A stretch of 43,561 bases of DNA from CALIKS01 sp964440295 (lineage in GTDB: Archaea; Thermoproteota; Nitrososphaeria_A; Caldarchaeales; Calditenuaceae): assembly GCA_964440295.1 (NCBI GenBank), contig CAYTRT010000009.1:1-43561 (forward strand), written 5' to 3'. Position 1 is the first letter of the stretch. Every line of letters begins with the position of its first letter. Shown here piece by piece: positions 9,001 to 17,793 of the stretch. A model generated the notes under the pieces. It was not told the DNA's origin and searched no databases. It saw nothing but the letters and a program-made list of their open reading frames with translations. A program made the translations under genes and the position numbers.

Positions 9001-9916
9001 CCCTCAGTTGGAGCAATTCTTCGACGACTTGGCAAGCCCTGCATAAATCACCCGATGTTTGTGAAAGACATATCCGGCATCTATTCTTGCCGACTTCTCT
9101 CTCATATCTGCTTATTAGCTCCTCGAGTCTAGCCATTGCTGCGTAGAGAGATCCAGGGTGATTATCTTCAAACTCTGTCAAGAAACTCCTTATCATGTCT
9201 CTCTGGGAAAATGACGCGTAAGGACACGGCGTTTCTTGGAAGAATATTCCAGAGAAGTATGCGTAGAGGACGACTTCGTTCTCCGGAGTTAGCCTAAATG
9301 GTGCTACTCTAGGAATGGATACGTCCCTTGTCCTAACACCTATCAGGCCTTTAGGCAGGTCTCCCCTAAGTATGTCCATGAAATATGTTTGGACAATGTC
9401 GTCCAAAGTGTGTGCAGTAGCCACGACTGTCGCATTTACTTTCTCAGCGGCAATGTCTATGGCCCTGCGTCTAAGGATGCCGCAGAGGCTACAGGGTCCA
9501 AGCCCAACTCTCTCGCGGAGTGAGGTAGACATATATTCATGAATTGTGACGTTGAATAGTTCCCTAAACGTGTAGACATGGTGCTCGACACCCATCTTTC
9601 TGCAGAAGTCTACTGCTAGTTTAAGGGACTCGTCCCTGTAGCCCGGTATGCCCTCGTCAATCGTGACGGCCACAACCGAGGCCATCGGGAATTCTCTCTC
9701 AAGCTTCCACAGCAATTTTAATAGTGCTAGGCTGTCTTTTCCTCCTGATAGGGCGACTGCTATCCTATCATCTTCCCTGAATAAGTCGTATTTGGAGATT
9801 GTCTTTCTCACTCTTTTCTCGAAGCTCTCTATGAAGCAGGATTTACAAAGCAGTTCTCCCGATACTGCTCTCTTGTATACGGCTCTATCCGATCTGCATC
9901 GATTACATATCGACAT
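8984..9916 (-). CDS. ttuA: tRNA 2-thiolation protein, TtuA/Ncs6 family
   Basis: Members of this family add sulfur to a tRNA uridine (position 54 or 34) using ATP and a ubiquitin-like sulfur carrier. The 310-residue protein has an N-terminal zinc site (C4, C7, C24, C27) and the PP-loop SGGKDS at 57-62. The putative iron-sulfur cysteines are C142, C145 (PCSLCG) and C231 (TPCPY). A second zinc motif (CRICL then CRAC) sits at the C-terminus. This is the layout of the TtuA group, whose thiolation of T54 stabilises tRNA in thermophiles. U34-thiolating Ncs6 is closely related and cannot be excluded. No TtuB-like carrier gene is in the window. Confidence 0.87.
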   Translation of the reverse strand: MSICNRCRSDRAVYKRAVSGELLCKSCFIESFEKRVRKTISKYDLFREDDRIAVALSGGKDSLALLKLLWKLEREFPMASVVAVTIDEGIPGYRDESLKLAVDFCRKMGVEHHVYTFRELFNVTIHEYMSTSLRERVGLGPCSLCGILRRRAIDIAAEKVNATVVATAHTLDDIVQTYFMDILRGDLPKGLIGVRTRDVSIPRVAPFRLTPENEVVLYAYFSGIFFQETPCPYASFSQRDMIRSFLTEFEDNHPGSLYAAMARLEELISRYEREVGKNRCRICLSQTSGDLCRACQVVEELLQLRATSSP

Positions 9917-10011
9917 GTATCTGCCTACAGAACCAATAGTAAATCGTGGTTAAAAAGATGTTGTTGTATCCACGCAAAAATAACGATAAATAATGAGCAG
10001 TCAATAAGGAT

Positions 10012-11337
10012 TTGTGCATAGAATTGCCATTCACTGAGATCATGGATCCTCCCCGAGGGATGGACGACCTATTACCAGAAGACTACGCATTAATCAGTAG
10101 AATAATTCAGAACGTCAGGAAATTGTTTAGGCTCTATGGCTACAGCGAGATAGAGACACCGCCGGTGGAGTACTACGAAGTATTCGCGGCCAAGTCAGGG
10201 GAAGAGATACTTCAGCATATGTACGTATTCACTGATAGGCACAATCGCAAACTTGCGCTTAGGCCCGAGATGACGGCACCGGTCGCCAGGCTGGTCGCAG
10301 GCAAACTCAGCAGGAGACCACTCCCACTCAGGCTCGGATACATAGCTGACTGCTATAGGCTCGACGAGCCTCAGTGGGGTAGGAGACGCAGGTTCTATCA
10401 TGGTGGATTCGAATTATTCGGCTCCGGAGACCCGATAGCAGATGCAGAGATCTTAATAATAGTAAACGACTTTTTTAGAAATGTTGGGATATCCGAGTAT
10501 TTCTTTAAGATCGGACATGTGGGGATTCATAGGGCCCTCATGAATAAGGCGGGAATAAACGAGGAAGACCAAGATCAGATACTATCACTGATAGATAGGG
10601 GAAGAGTAGACGATGCGATGGGTCTGGCGGAGAAACATGCAAGAGATCAATCACCGCTAAGATTATTTGAGGAGTTAATAATGATTAAGGCCGACGAGGC
10701 GGGGGGGCTCATAGAAAAAATACTATGCATGCTCGAAGATTACGAGGAGGCTAGGTCTGCGGCTAATAACTTGTCTGAGATCGTTCAACTCGCTTCGAGT
10801 GTAATCGATAGCAAGCAGCTTATCTATCATCCAGGCTTCTCGAGAGGGCTTGGATACTACACCGGAATGATCTTCGAGGTCTATGGCTCCTTGGCCGACG
10901 TGGCTCTAGCAGGAGGCGGCAGATATGATAAGCTCGTAGAACTATTCGGCGGAAGACCAATACCCGGCGTCGGAGCAGCCATAGGCATTACTAGGGTCCA
11001 TCAATACTTGATCGATAAGATGGGAATATCTATTGAAAGCGCGCTGCCTGACGTATACGTCGCCCCGCTATCTAAGAATGCGTGGACTCACTGTCTCAGA
11101 ATCTCAGATAAGCTACGTATGCATGGTGTTGCGGCAGAGGTCGGGGTCACCTCTCGGAGTATATCGGACGTCATTAAGACGTGTGAGAAAAGAGGCATAA
11201 GGTTCTTAATCATACTTGGAGACAAAGAAGTTGAGCATTCCCAAATCACGCTTAGGGACTTAGTCAAGAGGGAACAGGCCCAGTATCCGGTAGAAGGGAT
11301 TGAAGAGGTCGTAAGAACAATTAAGGGAGGTACATAA
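10012..11337 (+). CDS. hisS: Histidyl-tRNA synthetase
   Basis: HisRS is a class II synthetase that charges tRNA-His. The 441-residue protein shows PRGMDDLLPE at the start, class II motif 2 in CYRLDEPQWGRRRRFYHGG, the histidine-binding loop GLGYYTGMIFEVYG and motif 3 AGGGRYDKLVELFGG. It ends with an anticodon-binding domain. The start used is a TTG about 20-26 nt after a TATA-like ataaataat. An ATG ten codons downstream at 10042 is a possible alternative. Only 3 bp separate it from the DUF92 gene, so the two are probably cotranscribed. Confidence 0.95.
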   Translation: MCIELPFTEIMDPPRGMDDLLPEDYALISRIIQNVRKLFRLYGYSEIETPPVEYYEVFAAKSGEEILQHMYVFTDRHNRKLALRPEMTAPVARLVAGKLSRRPLPLRLGYIADCYRLDEPQWGRRRRFYHGGFELFGSGDPIADAEILIIVNDFFRNVGISEYFFKIGHVGIHRALMNKAGINEEDQDQILSLIDRGRVDDAMGLAEKHARDQSPLRLFEELIMIKADEAGGLIEKILCMLEDYEEARSAANNLSEIVQLASSVIDSKQLIYHPGFSRGLGYYTGMIFEVYGSLADVALAGGGRYDKLVELFGGRPIPGVGAAIGITRVHQYLIDKMGISIESALPDVYVAPLSKNAWTHCLRISDKLRMHGVAAEVGVTSRSISDVIKTCEKRGIRFLIILGDKEVEHSQITLRDLVKREQAQYPVEGIEEVVRTIKGGT

Positions 11338-11340
11338 TTC

Positions 11341-12156
11341 TTGATTCAACTCTCATTAATAGTGGAGTCAATCGTAGTTATCTCAATTCTTGTCTTCCTC
11401 TCAGTCAGGTTCAAGGTACTGGACTGGAAAGGAAGCGTGACCGCTGCGATAATAGGATTGATAATATATCTCACGATAGGCAGGACAGGGATAGTGGCCC
11501 TCTGCACCTTTATGTTCATATCTGGACTGGCCACGAGGTTTGGGTACCAATACAAGAAGAGCATAGGCGTCATAGAGTCAAAGACAGGAATCAGAGGTTG
11601 GCGAAACGTAGTAGGTAACGGGCTGATCGCGGCCATAATCAGCGTCCTCTCGGTCTATTATGTAGAGCAATCAGAAATGCTACTGGCCGGCTTCATCGGC
11701 TCGGTCTCAGCAGTGTTTGCCGACACGCTAGCGACAGAGATCGGACTGCTATACAAGGGACAGACAAGACTGATAATCGGGTTCAAAAAGACCAGTCCCG
11801 GCACTCCCGGCGGCGTCACGACATATGGATATGTGGGAGCGCTCTCCTCCTCACTATTCTTAATAATCATATTAACGCCATTTTTAATTAACAGCAAGTC
11901 GCTCATACTATGGAAGCTCGCATTGATTATCATAGGTTCTGGAGTCGGCGGCACCACCATTGATAGCATTGTCGGACAACTCTTACAGGCGACGTATAGA
12001 TGCATAAGGTGCGGCGTAGTGACTGAATACCCAACTCACTGCGATGCGAGGTGCGATAAAATAAAGGGCCTTAGCTATTTTAATAATCACGTCGTTAACA
12101 TAGTGTGCTCCGCGTCTGGGACGTTATTCGCAATAGCTTTATACGAATTGGCGTAA
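11341..12156 (+). CDS. DUF92 / TMEM19-family integral membrane protein
   Basis: The 271-residue protein has about six hydrophobic segments and the DUF92 signatures KGSVTAAIIG, GWRNVVGNG, FADTLATEIG and KTSPGTPGGVTTYG. Family members are polytopic membrane proteins. The plant member VTE6 is a phytyl-phosphate kinase, which makes prenyl phosphate metabolism a reasonable but unproven guess in an archaeon with isoprenoid lipids. A CIRCG then CDARC pair near residues 219-238 is unusual and might bind metal. It begins at TTG 3 bp after hisS and probably belongs to that transcript. Confidence 0.8.
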   Translation: MIQLSLIVESIVVISILVFLSVRFKVLDWKGSVTAAIIGLIIYLTIGRTGIVALCTFMFISGLATRFGYQYKKSIGVIESKTGIRGWRNVVGNGLIAAIISVLSVYYVEQSEMLLAGFIGSVSAVFADTLATEIGLLYKGQTRLIIGFKKTSPGTPGGVTTYGYVGALSSSLFLIIILTPFLINSKSLILWKLALIIIGSGVGGTTIDSIVGQLLQATYRCIRCGVVTEYPTHCDARCDKIKGLSYFNNHVVNIVCSASGTLFAIALYELA

Positions 12157-12170
12157 TTTCAGTTATTGAT

Positions 12171-12177
12171 AAAAAAA
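12171..12177 (-). terminator. T7 tract after atpB
   Basis: On the minus strand a run of seven T begins 6 bp after the atpB stop. Runs of T are the usual intrinsic termination signal in archaea. It lies between the convergent DUF92 and atpB genes. Confidence 0.5.
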
Positions 12178-12182
12178 GTGGT

Positions 12183-13604
12183 CTATGCGGCCTCAGCCTT
12201 CTTGTAGTGCTGCTTTATGTACTCTGGCCTTATTTTAGTAAGCTCTGACTCTGGCAAGAATGATAGTATCTCCCAGGCAATCTCTAGTGAATCGTCGAGG
12301 GATCTGTTCTCGTCCTTGTCTTGACTAAGGAACCGCTGTTCGAATAGGTCGCCAAATTCCAGATACCTAATGTCAGTGCTGGTTAGTCCTGACTTTCCAA
12401 CAATCTCTGCAAGCGATCTCAGCTGGACTGCTCGCGAGTACGATGCGTAAAGCTGGTTACTGACTTCTCCGTGGTCGGGCCTAGTCTTCTTAGGCGCTAT
12501 GATTCCTGGACCCATTAGTCTGCTTAGGGACATCAACACGTTGATCGGGGGATATATCCCCTTTCTGTACAGCTCTCTGCCCAGGACAATTTGTCCCTCA
12601 GTTATGTAGCCAGTCAGGTCTGGGATTGGATGGGTAATGTCATCGCTAGGCATGCTGAGGATGGGCATTTGGGTGACGCTTCCCTTCCGATTCTTAATTC
12701 TTCCAGCCCTCTCGTAGATTGACGCCAGGTCAGTATACATGTAGCCCGGATATCCCTTTCTTCCGGGGACCTCTTCTCTGGCCGCGCTTATCTCTCTAAG
12801 AGACTCGCAATAGTTGGTCATGTCCGTCAAGATGACGAGAATGTGGTAATCCTCCTCAAAGGCCAGGTACTCGGCAAGCGTCAATGCGACTCTAGGCGTA
12901 ATTATCCTCTCTACAGCTGGATCATCCGCAAGGTTTAGAAATAGAGCCGACCTACTCAGAGCTCCGCTCTCCTCCAAGCTTGTCTTGAAGTATCTCGCCT
13001 CGTCGTTCTGCACTCCGATGGCTGCGAAGATCACCGCGAACTCCTCTTCTTTCCCCGGAACCATGGCTTGCCTAGCGATCTGTGCTGCCAGCGTGTTATG
13101 CGGCATACCTGATCCGCTAAAGATCGGTAGCTTCTGCCCCCTCACTAGGCTATTCATGACGTCGATGGCCGATATGCCGGTCTGAATAAAGTCGCTTGGA
13201 TAGTCCCTCTCCTCTGGGTTTATTGGCTCGCCGTTAATATCTCTATAATCAGTCGCTATAGGAGGTGGAAGCCCGTCAATCGGTCTCCCAAGCCCGTCAA
13301 AAACTCTCCCCAACATGTCAGTCGATACTCCTAGCTTCATCGTCGTGCCGAGAAACCTCGCTTTTACTCCCTCGATGGATAGGCCCTGAGTGCCTTCGAA
13401 CACTTGGACTACTGCCCTCCCATGACCTATTTCTAAGACTCTTCCAAGCCTGACCTCGCCGTCAGGCGTCTCGACCTCTACGAGCTCGTCATACGCAGCG
13501 CTATGGACATTGTCAACTATGATCAAGGGTCCCCTGATTTCATATATACTCGTATACTCGACGCCTACTTGTTTAGAAGCGTCTCGCTGCATCACTTTAC
13601 TCAA
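12183..13604 (-). CDS. atpB: A-type ATP synthase subunit B
   Basis: Subunit B is the regulatory nucleotide-binding subunit of the A1 head of the archaeal ATP synthase. The 473-residue protein shows PIFSGSGMPHN in place of a true P-loop, MTNYCESLREISAAREEVPGRKG, and SVTQMPILSMPSDDITHPIPDLTGYITEGQI, all typical of B rather than catalytic A. The start is a TTG at 13604 or the ATG at 13592 four codons later; an AT-rich TATA region lies near 13626-13643. Subunit A is not in the window and subunit D is read divergently next door, so the usual A-B-D order is split. Confidence 0.96.
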   Translation of the reverse strand: MSKVMQRDASKQVGVEYTSIYEIRGPLIIVDNVHSAAYDELVEVETPDGEVRLGRVLEIGHGRAVVQVFEGTQGLSIEGVKARFLGTTMKLGVSTDMLGRVFDGLGRPIDGLPPPIATDYRDINGEPINPEERDYPSDFIQTGISAIDVMNSLVRGQKLPIFSGSGMPHNTLAAQIARQAMVPGKEEEFAVIFAAIGVQNDEARYFKTSLEESGALSRSALFLNLADDPAVERIITPRVALTLAEYLAFEEDYHILVILTDMTNYCESLREISAAREEVPGRKGYPGYMYTDLASIYERAGRIKNRKGSVTQMPILSMPSDDITHPIPDLTGYITEGQIVLGRELYRKGIYPPINVLMSLSRLMGPGIIAPKKTRPDHGEVSNQLYASYSRAVQLRSLAEIVGKSGLTSTDIRYLEFGDLFEQRFLSQDKDENRSLDDSLEIAWEILSFLPESELTKIRPEYIKQHYKKAEAA

Positions 13605-13723
13605 TGAATTAAAGGGTCAGCCAGGCTAAATAACCTTATTTTTTGGACTGCTACATTCAAAGAGCAATAAAGAGCTCAATATTTATTTCAAAGACATGAC
13701 GTACTAATTTTCGGAAGAATAGA

Positions 13724-14383
13724 ATGTCAGTCTCGTTTGGAGGAGGGTACCTAAAAACCAAGCTAGAACTGATTAGACTTAAAAGATCTGTGAGAGTCGC
13801 TGAAAGGGTCTACAGCATCCTAGAGGACAAGCGGGACGTACTTATTGCAAGGCTAAACGAGCTGATCGAACAGGCTCAGCGCCTCCGAGAACAGCTAATC
13901 GAGACACTCTCAGACGCCTACACAGCAGTTCAAGACGGCTACATGAAGGTTGGACCCGCGAGGTTTGAAAGCATCGCGACGACAACTCCAGAAACACTCA
14001 AGATAGATATCAGTAGATACACAATGATGGGGATAACACTGCCTATTGTGGAGGTCAAATCAGTAGAAGCCCAATATAACTACGGCATAGGAGATACATC
14101 AGTCAACTTGGACGAGGCGGTCAGAAAAATGAGAAAGATTCTCCCCACGATATGCAACGCAGCGGCCGCAGAAAGCGCTATTTTCAGGGTTGCTGAAGAA
14201 CTAAAGAAAACTCAGAGACTATTGAATGCATTAGAATATGTTGTAATACCTCGGTACAAATCTGCCATTCAAGAAATAACCATGACGCTAGACGAGATGG
14301 AGAGGGAATACTTCACGAAGCTAAAACACATAAAAAGAATACTCGAGAAAAGAACAGCAACGACTAGCCTTAAATCCTCCTAA
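13724..14383 (+). CDS. atpD: A-type ATP synthase subunit D
   Basis: Subunit D forms the central rotor shaft of the A1Ao ATP synthase. The 219-residue protein begins, after a few residues, with the family pattern KTKLELIRLKRSVRVAERVY. It is two long helices (residues about 10-70 and 150-215) around a middle segment with YGIGDTSVNLDEA. Subunit B is on the opposite strand 119 bp upstream. A small charged helical frame follows 15 bp downstream and may be part of the same transcript. Confidence 0.92.
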   Translation: MSVSFGGGYLKTKLELIRLKRSVRVAERVYSILEDKRDVLIARLNELIEQAQRLREQLIETLSDAYTAVQDGYMKVGPARFESIATTTPETLKIDISRYTMMGITLPIVEVKSVEAQYNYGIGDTSVNLDEAVRKMRKILPTICNAAAAESAIFRVAEELKKTQRLLNALEYVVIPRYKSAIQEITMTLDEMEREYFTKLKHIKRILEKRTATTSLKSS

Positions 14384-14398
14384 ACAGAATAAAAAAGC

Positions 14399-14539
14399 AT
14401 GGAAGAGAACATAGAAAAACAAATTAACCAGATATTCGAAGAAGCTGAAAAGACATTAATCAATAAGGCATCATCTTTAAAGACAGAGTTAAGAAGATTG
14501 GCAGAAAAAATAGTCAAAGAAAATAAAGATTTTACGTGA
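14399..14539 (+). CDS. 46-aa charged helical peptide downstream of atpD
   Basis: An ATG frame of 46 codons follows atpD by 15 bp and ends 16 bp before tRNA-Arg. The product is one charged amphipathic helix rich in Glu and Lys (EKQINQIFEEAEKTL, then LRRLAEKIVKENK). Coiled-coil peptides of this kind recall the stalk subunits G/H of A-type ATPases, but those are about twice as long. The role is therefore a guess from position and composition. Its 3' end would contain the TATA region of the tRNA gene. Confidence 0.5.
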   Translation: MEENIEKQINQIFEEAEKTLINKASSLKTELRRLAEKIVKENKDFT

Positions 14540-14555
14540 AGCAACAGATAATCCG

Positions 14556-14630
14556 GGGCCCGTGGCCTAGCTTGGATAAGGCGCCGGCCTTCGGAGCCGG
14601 AGAACGCGGGTTCAAGTCCCGCCGGGCCCG
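14556..14630 (+). tRNA. tRNA-Arg (anticodon TCG)
   Basis: A full cloverleaf can be drawn. The acceptor stem GGGCCCG (14556-14562) pairs with CGGGCCC (14623-14629). The D-stem is GCCT/AGGC, and the anticodon stem CCGGC/GCCGG encloses loop CTTCGGA with anticodon TCG. The T-stem GCGGG/CCCGC has loop TTCAAGT. The discriminator is G and CCA is not encoded. The anticodon loop is uninterrupted, so there is no intron at the usual site. A TATA-like aaagatttta lies about 25-30 nt upstream. Confidence 0.96.
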
Positions 14631-14744
14631 GACATTGCAGACAGAGAACTTCATTTGTGAGAGTTGTGATTAGTGAATGTTATGTGAATTTATGGATGAT
14701 TTAATTAGCAATGGTTTTATATTCCTTTTAATCCATCGTCTTTG

Positions 14745-16220
14745 ATGAGTGCTGATTACGATGTGATTATTGTTGGTGGTGGGGTGGCTGGCAGTCACAC
14801 TGCGATGAGCATAGCAAGATTTTCAAATCAGCGATTGAGGATCCTATTGGTTGATCGGAATAGTAGGGAGGAGTTTGGTAAGAAGACGAAGAGTGGGTGG
14901 ATATGCGGCGACGCAGTAAGCAAGAGGAGTATCGACTATGTATGTAGTAGTCTCGGGATAAGCTATGGTTATCCAGAAATTGAGCACAGCGTTGATGGAG
15001 TTCTGCTTTACTCACCTAGCCGTGAAGTGAAGGTCCTCTTCGATGGTGAAGGATACATTCTAAACAGGAAGGCATGGTCTCAGAGACAATTGGCATACCT
15101 CGAAAAGATGGGTGTTGAGGTAGTTCATGGGGTAGACGTGAGGAAGCTACTAGTCAGGGATGGATATGTCTGTGGAGTTGAGGGAGTAGTGATGGGCGAG
15201 AAAAGCCCCTTCAAGAAGACGGCTAAAGTCATTGTAGACGCCTCTGGGTCGGCATCAATACTTAGAACAAATCTCTCGATAAAGAGCTGGATAGAGAGGG
15301 AGATTGATAAGGAAAACGACATAGAGCCCACCGGCAGATACATCCTAGAGTTTGAGCCAGCGGCCGAGGACGAGACATGGTTCACTCCTAAATACTGCAT
15401 AATACATTTCGACCAATTCCTAGCGCCTGGAGGATACGCGTGGACGTTTCCAAAGGGAAAGACAAAGGTCAACATCGGTCTTGGAGTCCAGAAGAAGAGC
15501 CTACTCCGTCGAAACATGTCTCATGGACTTAATGATACTCTTAAGTCCCTAATCGATAAGTACGTACAGATGAATAAAGTGCTCGGAAATCCTAGAGAAC
15601 CAGGCAGTCAGCTCGATCTGGGCAATTCTTATGGAATTTGGCAAGTCTCCGTGAGGAGGCAAAACGACTGCTTAGTTGCAAACGGCTACGTCATAATCGG
15701 CGACGCAGCATGGATGCCTAGGCCGATAGATGCAGGGGGAATGGGGCCAGCCTTATACGCTAGCGTAGTGCTCGGGAGATCGATAGTAGAGTCTATAGAG
15801 TCTGGAGACGTGAGCGAGACATCGCTCTGGAAGTATAATGTTGAGTACGTAAGGATGTATGGTTACCAGATGGCGAGCTTCGAGGTCCTGAGGAGATATC
15901 TACAGACACTGTCAAACGACGACATCAACTTCGGGATGAAATATTTTCTATCAGAGGACGATATAGAGAGCATAAAGAGAAGAGAACATCCAAGATTTCC
16001 CCTTATCAGCAACTTCCTACGACTCATTACTAATGGTGAATTGAGGAAGAGAGTGATGGAGAGGCCCAAACTTGCCCGTGGCCTCAGCTACGTGGCCAAG
16101 AAAAGCAGGCGCCTAATTAGTCTGTATGAAGAGTATCCAGAATCGCCCACCCAGTTTCCGAAGTGGCGTAATAAGTTGATGCAGGAACTAAATGAGGCCT
16201 ACACTCGGCTCGGGCTGTAA
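14745..16220 (+). CDS. Geranylgeranyl reductase-family FAD enzyme
   Basis: Family members saturate the geranylgeranyl chains of archaeal lipids or quinones using bound FAD. The 491-residue protein starts with the dinucleotide-binding VIIVGGGVAGSHTA. It has KSGWICGDAV in the region of the family's conserved cysteine motif, VIVDASGSAS in the middle, and the FAD-phosphate motif VIIGDAAWMPRPIDAGGMGP near residues 318-337. The ATG at 14745 lies about 27 nt after gttttatattc, so I prefer it to the TTG one codon earlier. It is longer than most archaeol reductases, and the exact substrate is not shown by the sequence. Confidence 0.82.
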   Translation: MSADYDVIIVGGGVAGSHTAMSIARFSNQRLRILLVDRNSREEFGKKTKSGWICGDAVSKRSIDYVCSSLGISYGYPEIEHSVDGVLLYSPSREVKVLFDGEGYILNRKAWSQRQLAYLEKMGVEVVHGVDVRKLLVRDGYVCGVEGVVMGEKSPFKKTAKVIVDASGSASILRTNLSIKSWIEREIDKENDIEPTGRYILEFEPAAEDETWFTPKYCIIHFDQFLAPGGYAWTFPKGKTKVNIGLGVQKKSLLRRNMSHGLNDTLKSLIDKYVQMNKVLGNPREPGSQLDLGNSYGIWQVSVRRQNDCLVANGYVIIGDAAWMPRPIDAGGMGPALYASVVLGRSIVESIESGDVSETSLWKYNVEYVRMYGYQMASFEVLRRYLQTLSNDDINFGMKYFLSEDDIESIKRREHPRFPLISNFLRLITNGELRKRVMERPKLARGLSYVAKKSRRLISLYEEYPESPTQFPKWRNKLMQELNEAYTRLGL

Positions 16221-16222
16221 CA

Positions 16223-16633
16223 CTACTCGCCGATAATCGTTACTATTACTTCTCTGTTTCGAGGACCATCTAGCTCTACGAAGAATAGGCTCTGCCAGGT
16301 TCCTAGCTGTAATGACCCGTTTATCACTGGAATTATGAGGAATGGCTGCATCAGGCTTGACCGCAGATGAGCATCCGCATTGTTGTCGATCTCGTTGTGC
16401 CTGTAGTCAGCATCTGACGGGACTATCTTCTCTAATAGCTCTAACAGGTCCCTCTTCAGTCTGTGTTCATCTTCATTTATCGTTAGCGCAGAAGTTGTAT
16501 GTTTCGTGAAGACAACTAGTAATCCATTTTTTATTCCAGCCCCACGCAGAGCCTCGTTGACTCTCTGCGTGATGTTGACCAGCTCCACTCTATTATTCGT
16601 GGCTATTTTAATGTTAGCCGAGTGTGTCTTCAT
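16223..16633 (-). CDS. YjbQ / UPF0047 family protein
   Basis: This is a small, widely conserved protein; some members have thiamine-phosphate synthase activity in vitro, but the cellular role is unsettled. Signatures are FTKHTTSALTINEDE, DYRHNEIDNNADAHLRSSLM and LGTWQSLFFVELDGPR, which include the conserved His and Asp/Glu cluster. A Shine-Dalgarno-like GGTGAG at 16642-16647 stands 8 nt before the ATG at 16633, so I choose that over the overlapping GTG. Length from there is 136 residues. It overlaps the end of hisC by 20 bp and follows it on the same strand, so the two are an operon. Confidence 0.88.
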   Translation of the reverse strand: MKTHSANIKIATNNRVELVNITQRVNEALRGAGIKNGLLVVFTKHTTSALTINEDEHRLKRDLLELLEKIVPSDADYRHNEIDNNADAHLRSSLMQPFLIIPVINGSLQLGTWQSLFFVELDGPRNREVIVTIIGE

Positions 16634-17738
16634 TCTTCTGCTCACCTATTATCCTTAGTAATACGTTGAGGAGTCTCTGATTCTGACGCCTCGTGCCTAT
16701 GGTTACTCTGAGACAACCAGTGGTTGGGGGCGATGCAGCCAAATTCCTGACCACGATTCCCTCCTTCAAGAGATGCTCATAGACCTTATCTGCAGGTGGG
16801 TCTATAAACTTTATCAGGAGAAAGTTTGCCTCGGATGGATAGACCCTTAGACCATTAAGTTTTGACAGTTTCTCAAACAGCCTTTGTCTCTCACTATTGA
16901 TTAGCTTTACCAGCTCGTGCATGTAATTACGTCTCTTCAACGCGAGGACTCCTAGCTCGATATTTATGACTCCTAAGCTGTTAGGCGGTCTCGCTTTATT
17001 CAGCAGTTTTACCGTCTCGCTAGATGCTAGTATATAGCCAATCCTAGCGCCTGCTAGGCCGAAAGCCTTCGAAAGCGTCCTCACGATTATCAAATTCTCA
17101 TATTTTTCAACAAGACTAGCAGCGGTTTTACCAGCGAACTCGTAGTAAGCTTCATCGACTACGACTGCTACGTTGCTCTCTCTGCATATCTTTTCTATCG
17201 CTTCAATTGGAGTGATGTTTCCTGTTGGGTTGTTTGGGCTGCATAGGAATATGAGTCTGGTCTGACTGTTAATTGAAGATAGGATTGACTCTACGTTGTC
17301 CGAGAAGTCTTCCCTCCTAGGCACGGCTACGTACTTTCCACCCTGGAGCTCTGCCGCTATCTTAAAGAAGGAATAGGTAGGCGTAGACGCGATTGCTTCA
17401 TTTCCAGTTTCAAGAAATATTTTGCATATAATGTCGATGGCCTCGTCTGCGCCGTTGGTTGGAATTATCGAGTCGACAGGTAGTCCACTATGGTCTGATA
17501 TGGCTTCTCTGAGCGCTGAATAGCTGGTGTCTGGGTAATGGTTGATTGGTATCCTGTGCAGCCGTCTGCCGACTTGAGACAACAACTTTACTGGTGGGAT
17601 TGGAGATGTGTTGGTATCAAGCCTCAAGACTCTTCCAGGCTTCATCCCTATCTTGGCCGCTATCTCGTCAGTCGATGGCTCCCACTCATATGGAACAAAA
17701 CTATCTAGCATCGGCCTGTACTTCATACTGCTCACCAT
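16614..17738 (-). CDS. hisC: Histidinol-phosphate aminotransferase-like
   Basis: HisC is a PLP enzyme that converts imidazole acetol-phosphate and glutamate to histidinol phosphate in histidine synthesis. Read from the ATG at 17738, the protein has 374 residues, as usual for the family. Visible features are RLDTNTSP, PTNGADEAID, SPNNPTG, the Asp/Tyr pair in VDEAYYEF, and the Schiff-base lysine K224 in RTLSKAFGLAGARIGY. The C-terminal LRVTIGTRRQNQ binds the substrate phosphate in the family. A TTG six codons upstream is the alternative start. No other his biosynthesis gene is in the window. Related aminotransferases for aromatic amino acids cannot be fully excluded. Confidence 0.82.
   Translation of the reverse strand: MVSSMKYRPMLDSFVPYEWEPSTDEIAAKIGMKPGRVLRLDTNTSPIPPVKLLSQVGRRLHRIPINHYPDTSYSALREAISDHSGLPVDSIIPTNGADEAIDIICKIFLETGNEAIASTPTYSFFKIAAELQGGKYVAVPRREDFSDNVESILSSINSQTRLIFLCSPNNPTGNITPIEAIEKICRESNVAVVVDEAYYEFAGKTAASLVEKYENLIIVRTLSKAFGLAGARIGYILASSETVKLLNKARPPNSLGVINIELGVLALKRRNYMHELVKLINSERQRLFEKLSKLNGLRVYPSEANFLLIKFIDPPADKVYEHLLKEGIVVRNLAASPPTTGCLRVTIGTRRQNQRLLNVLLRIIGEQKNEDTLG
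16642..16647 (-). promoter_or_regulatory. Shine-Dalgarno site for YjbQ gene inside hisC
   Basis: GGTGAG matches the archaeal anti-Shine-Dalgarno and lies 8 nt before the ATG at 16633, within the hisC coding end. It indicates translational coupling and decides the start of the YjbQ gene. Confidence 0.5.
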
Positions 17739-17793
17739 TATATCGGAGGACGACAATTAAAGCTCTAATTTAGGTAGATCAAATTATAGGTAG

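Noticed and set aside
15125..15517. 130-codon minus frame inside the GGR-family gene
   Set aside because: Shadow of a clear coding region on the other strand.
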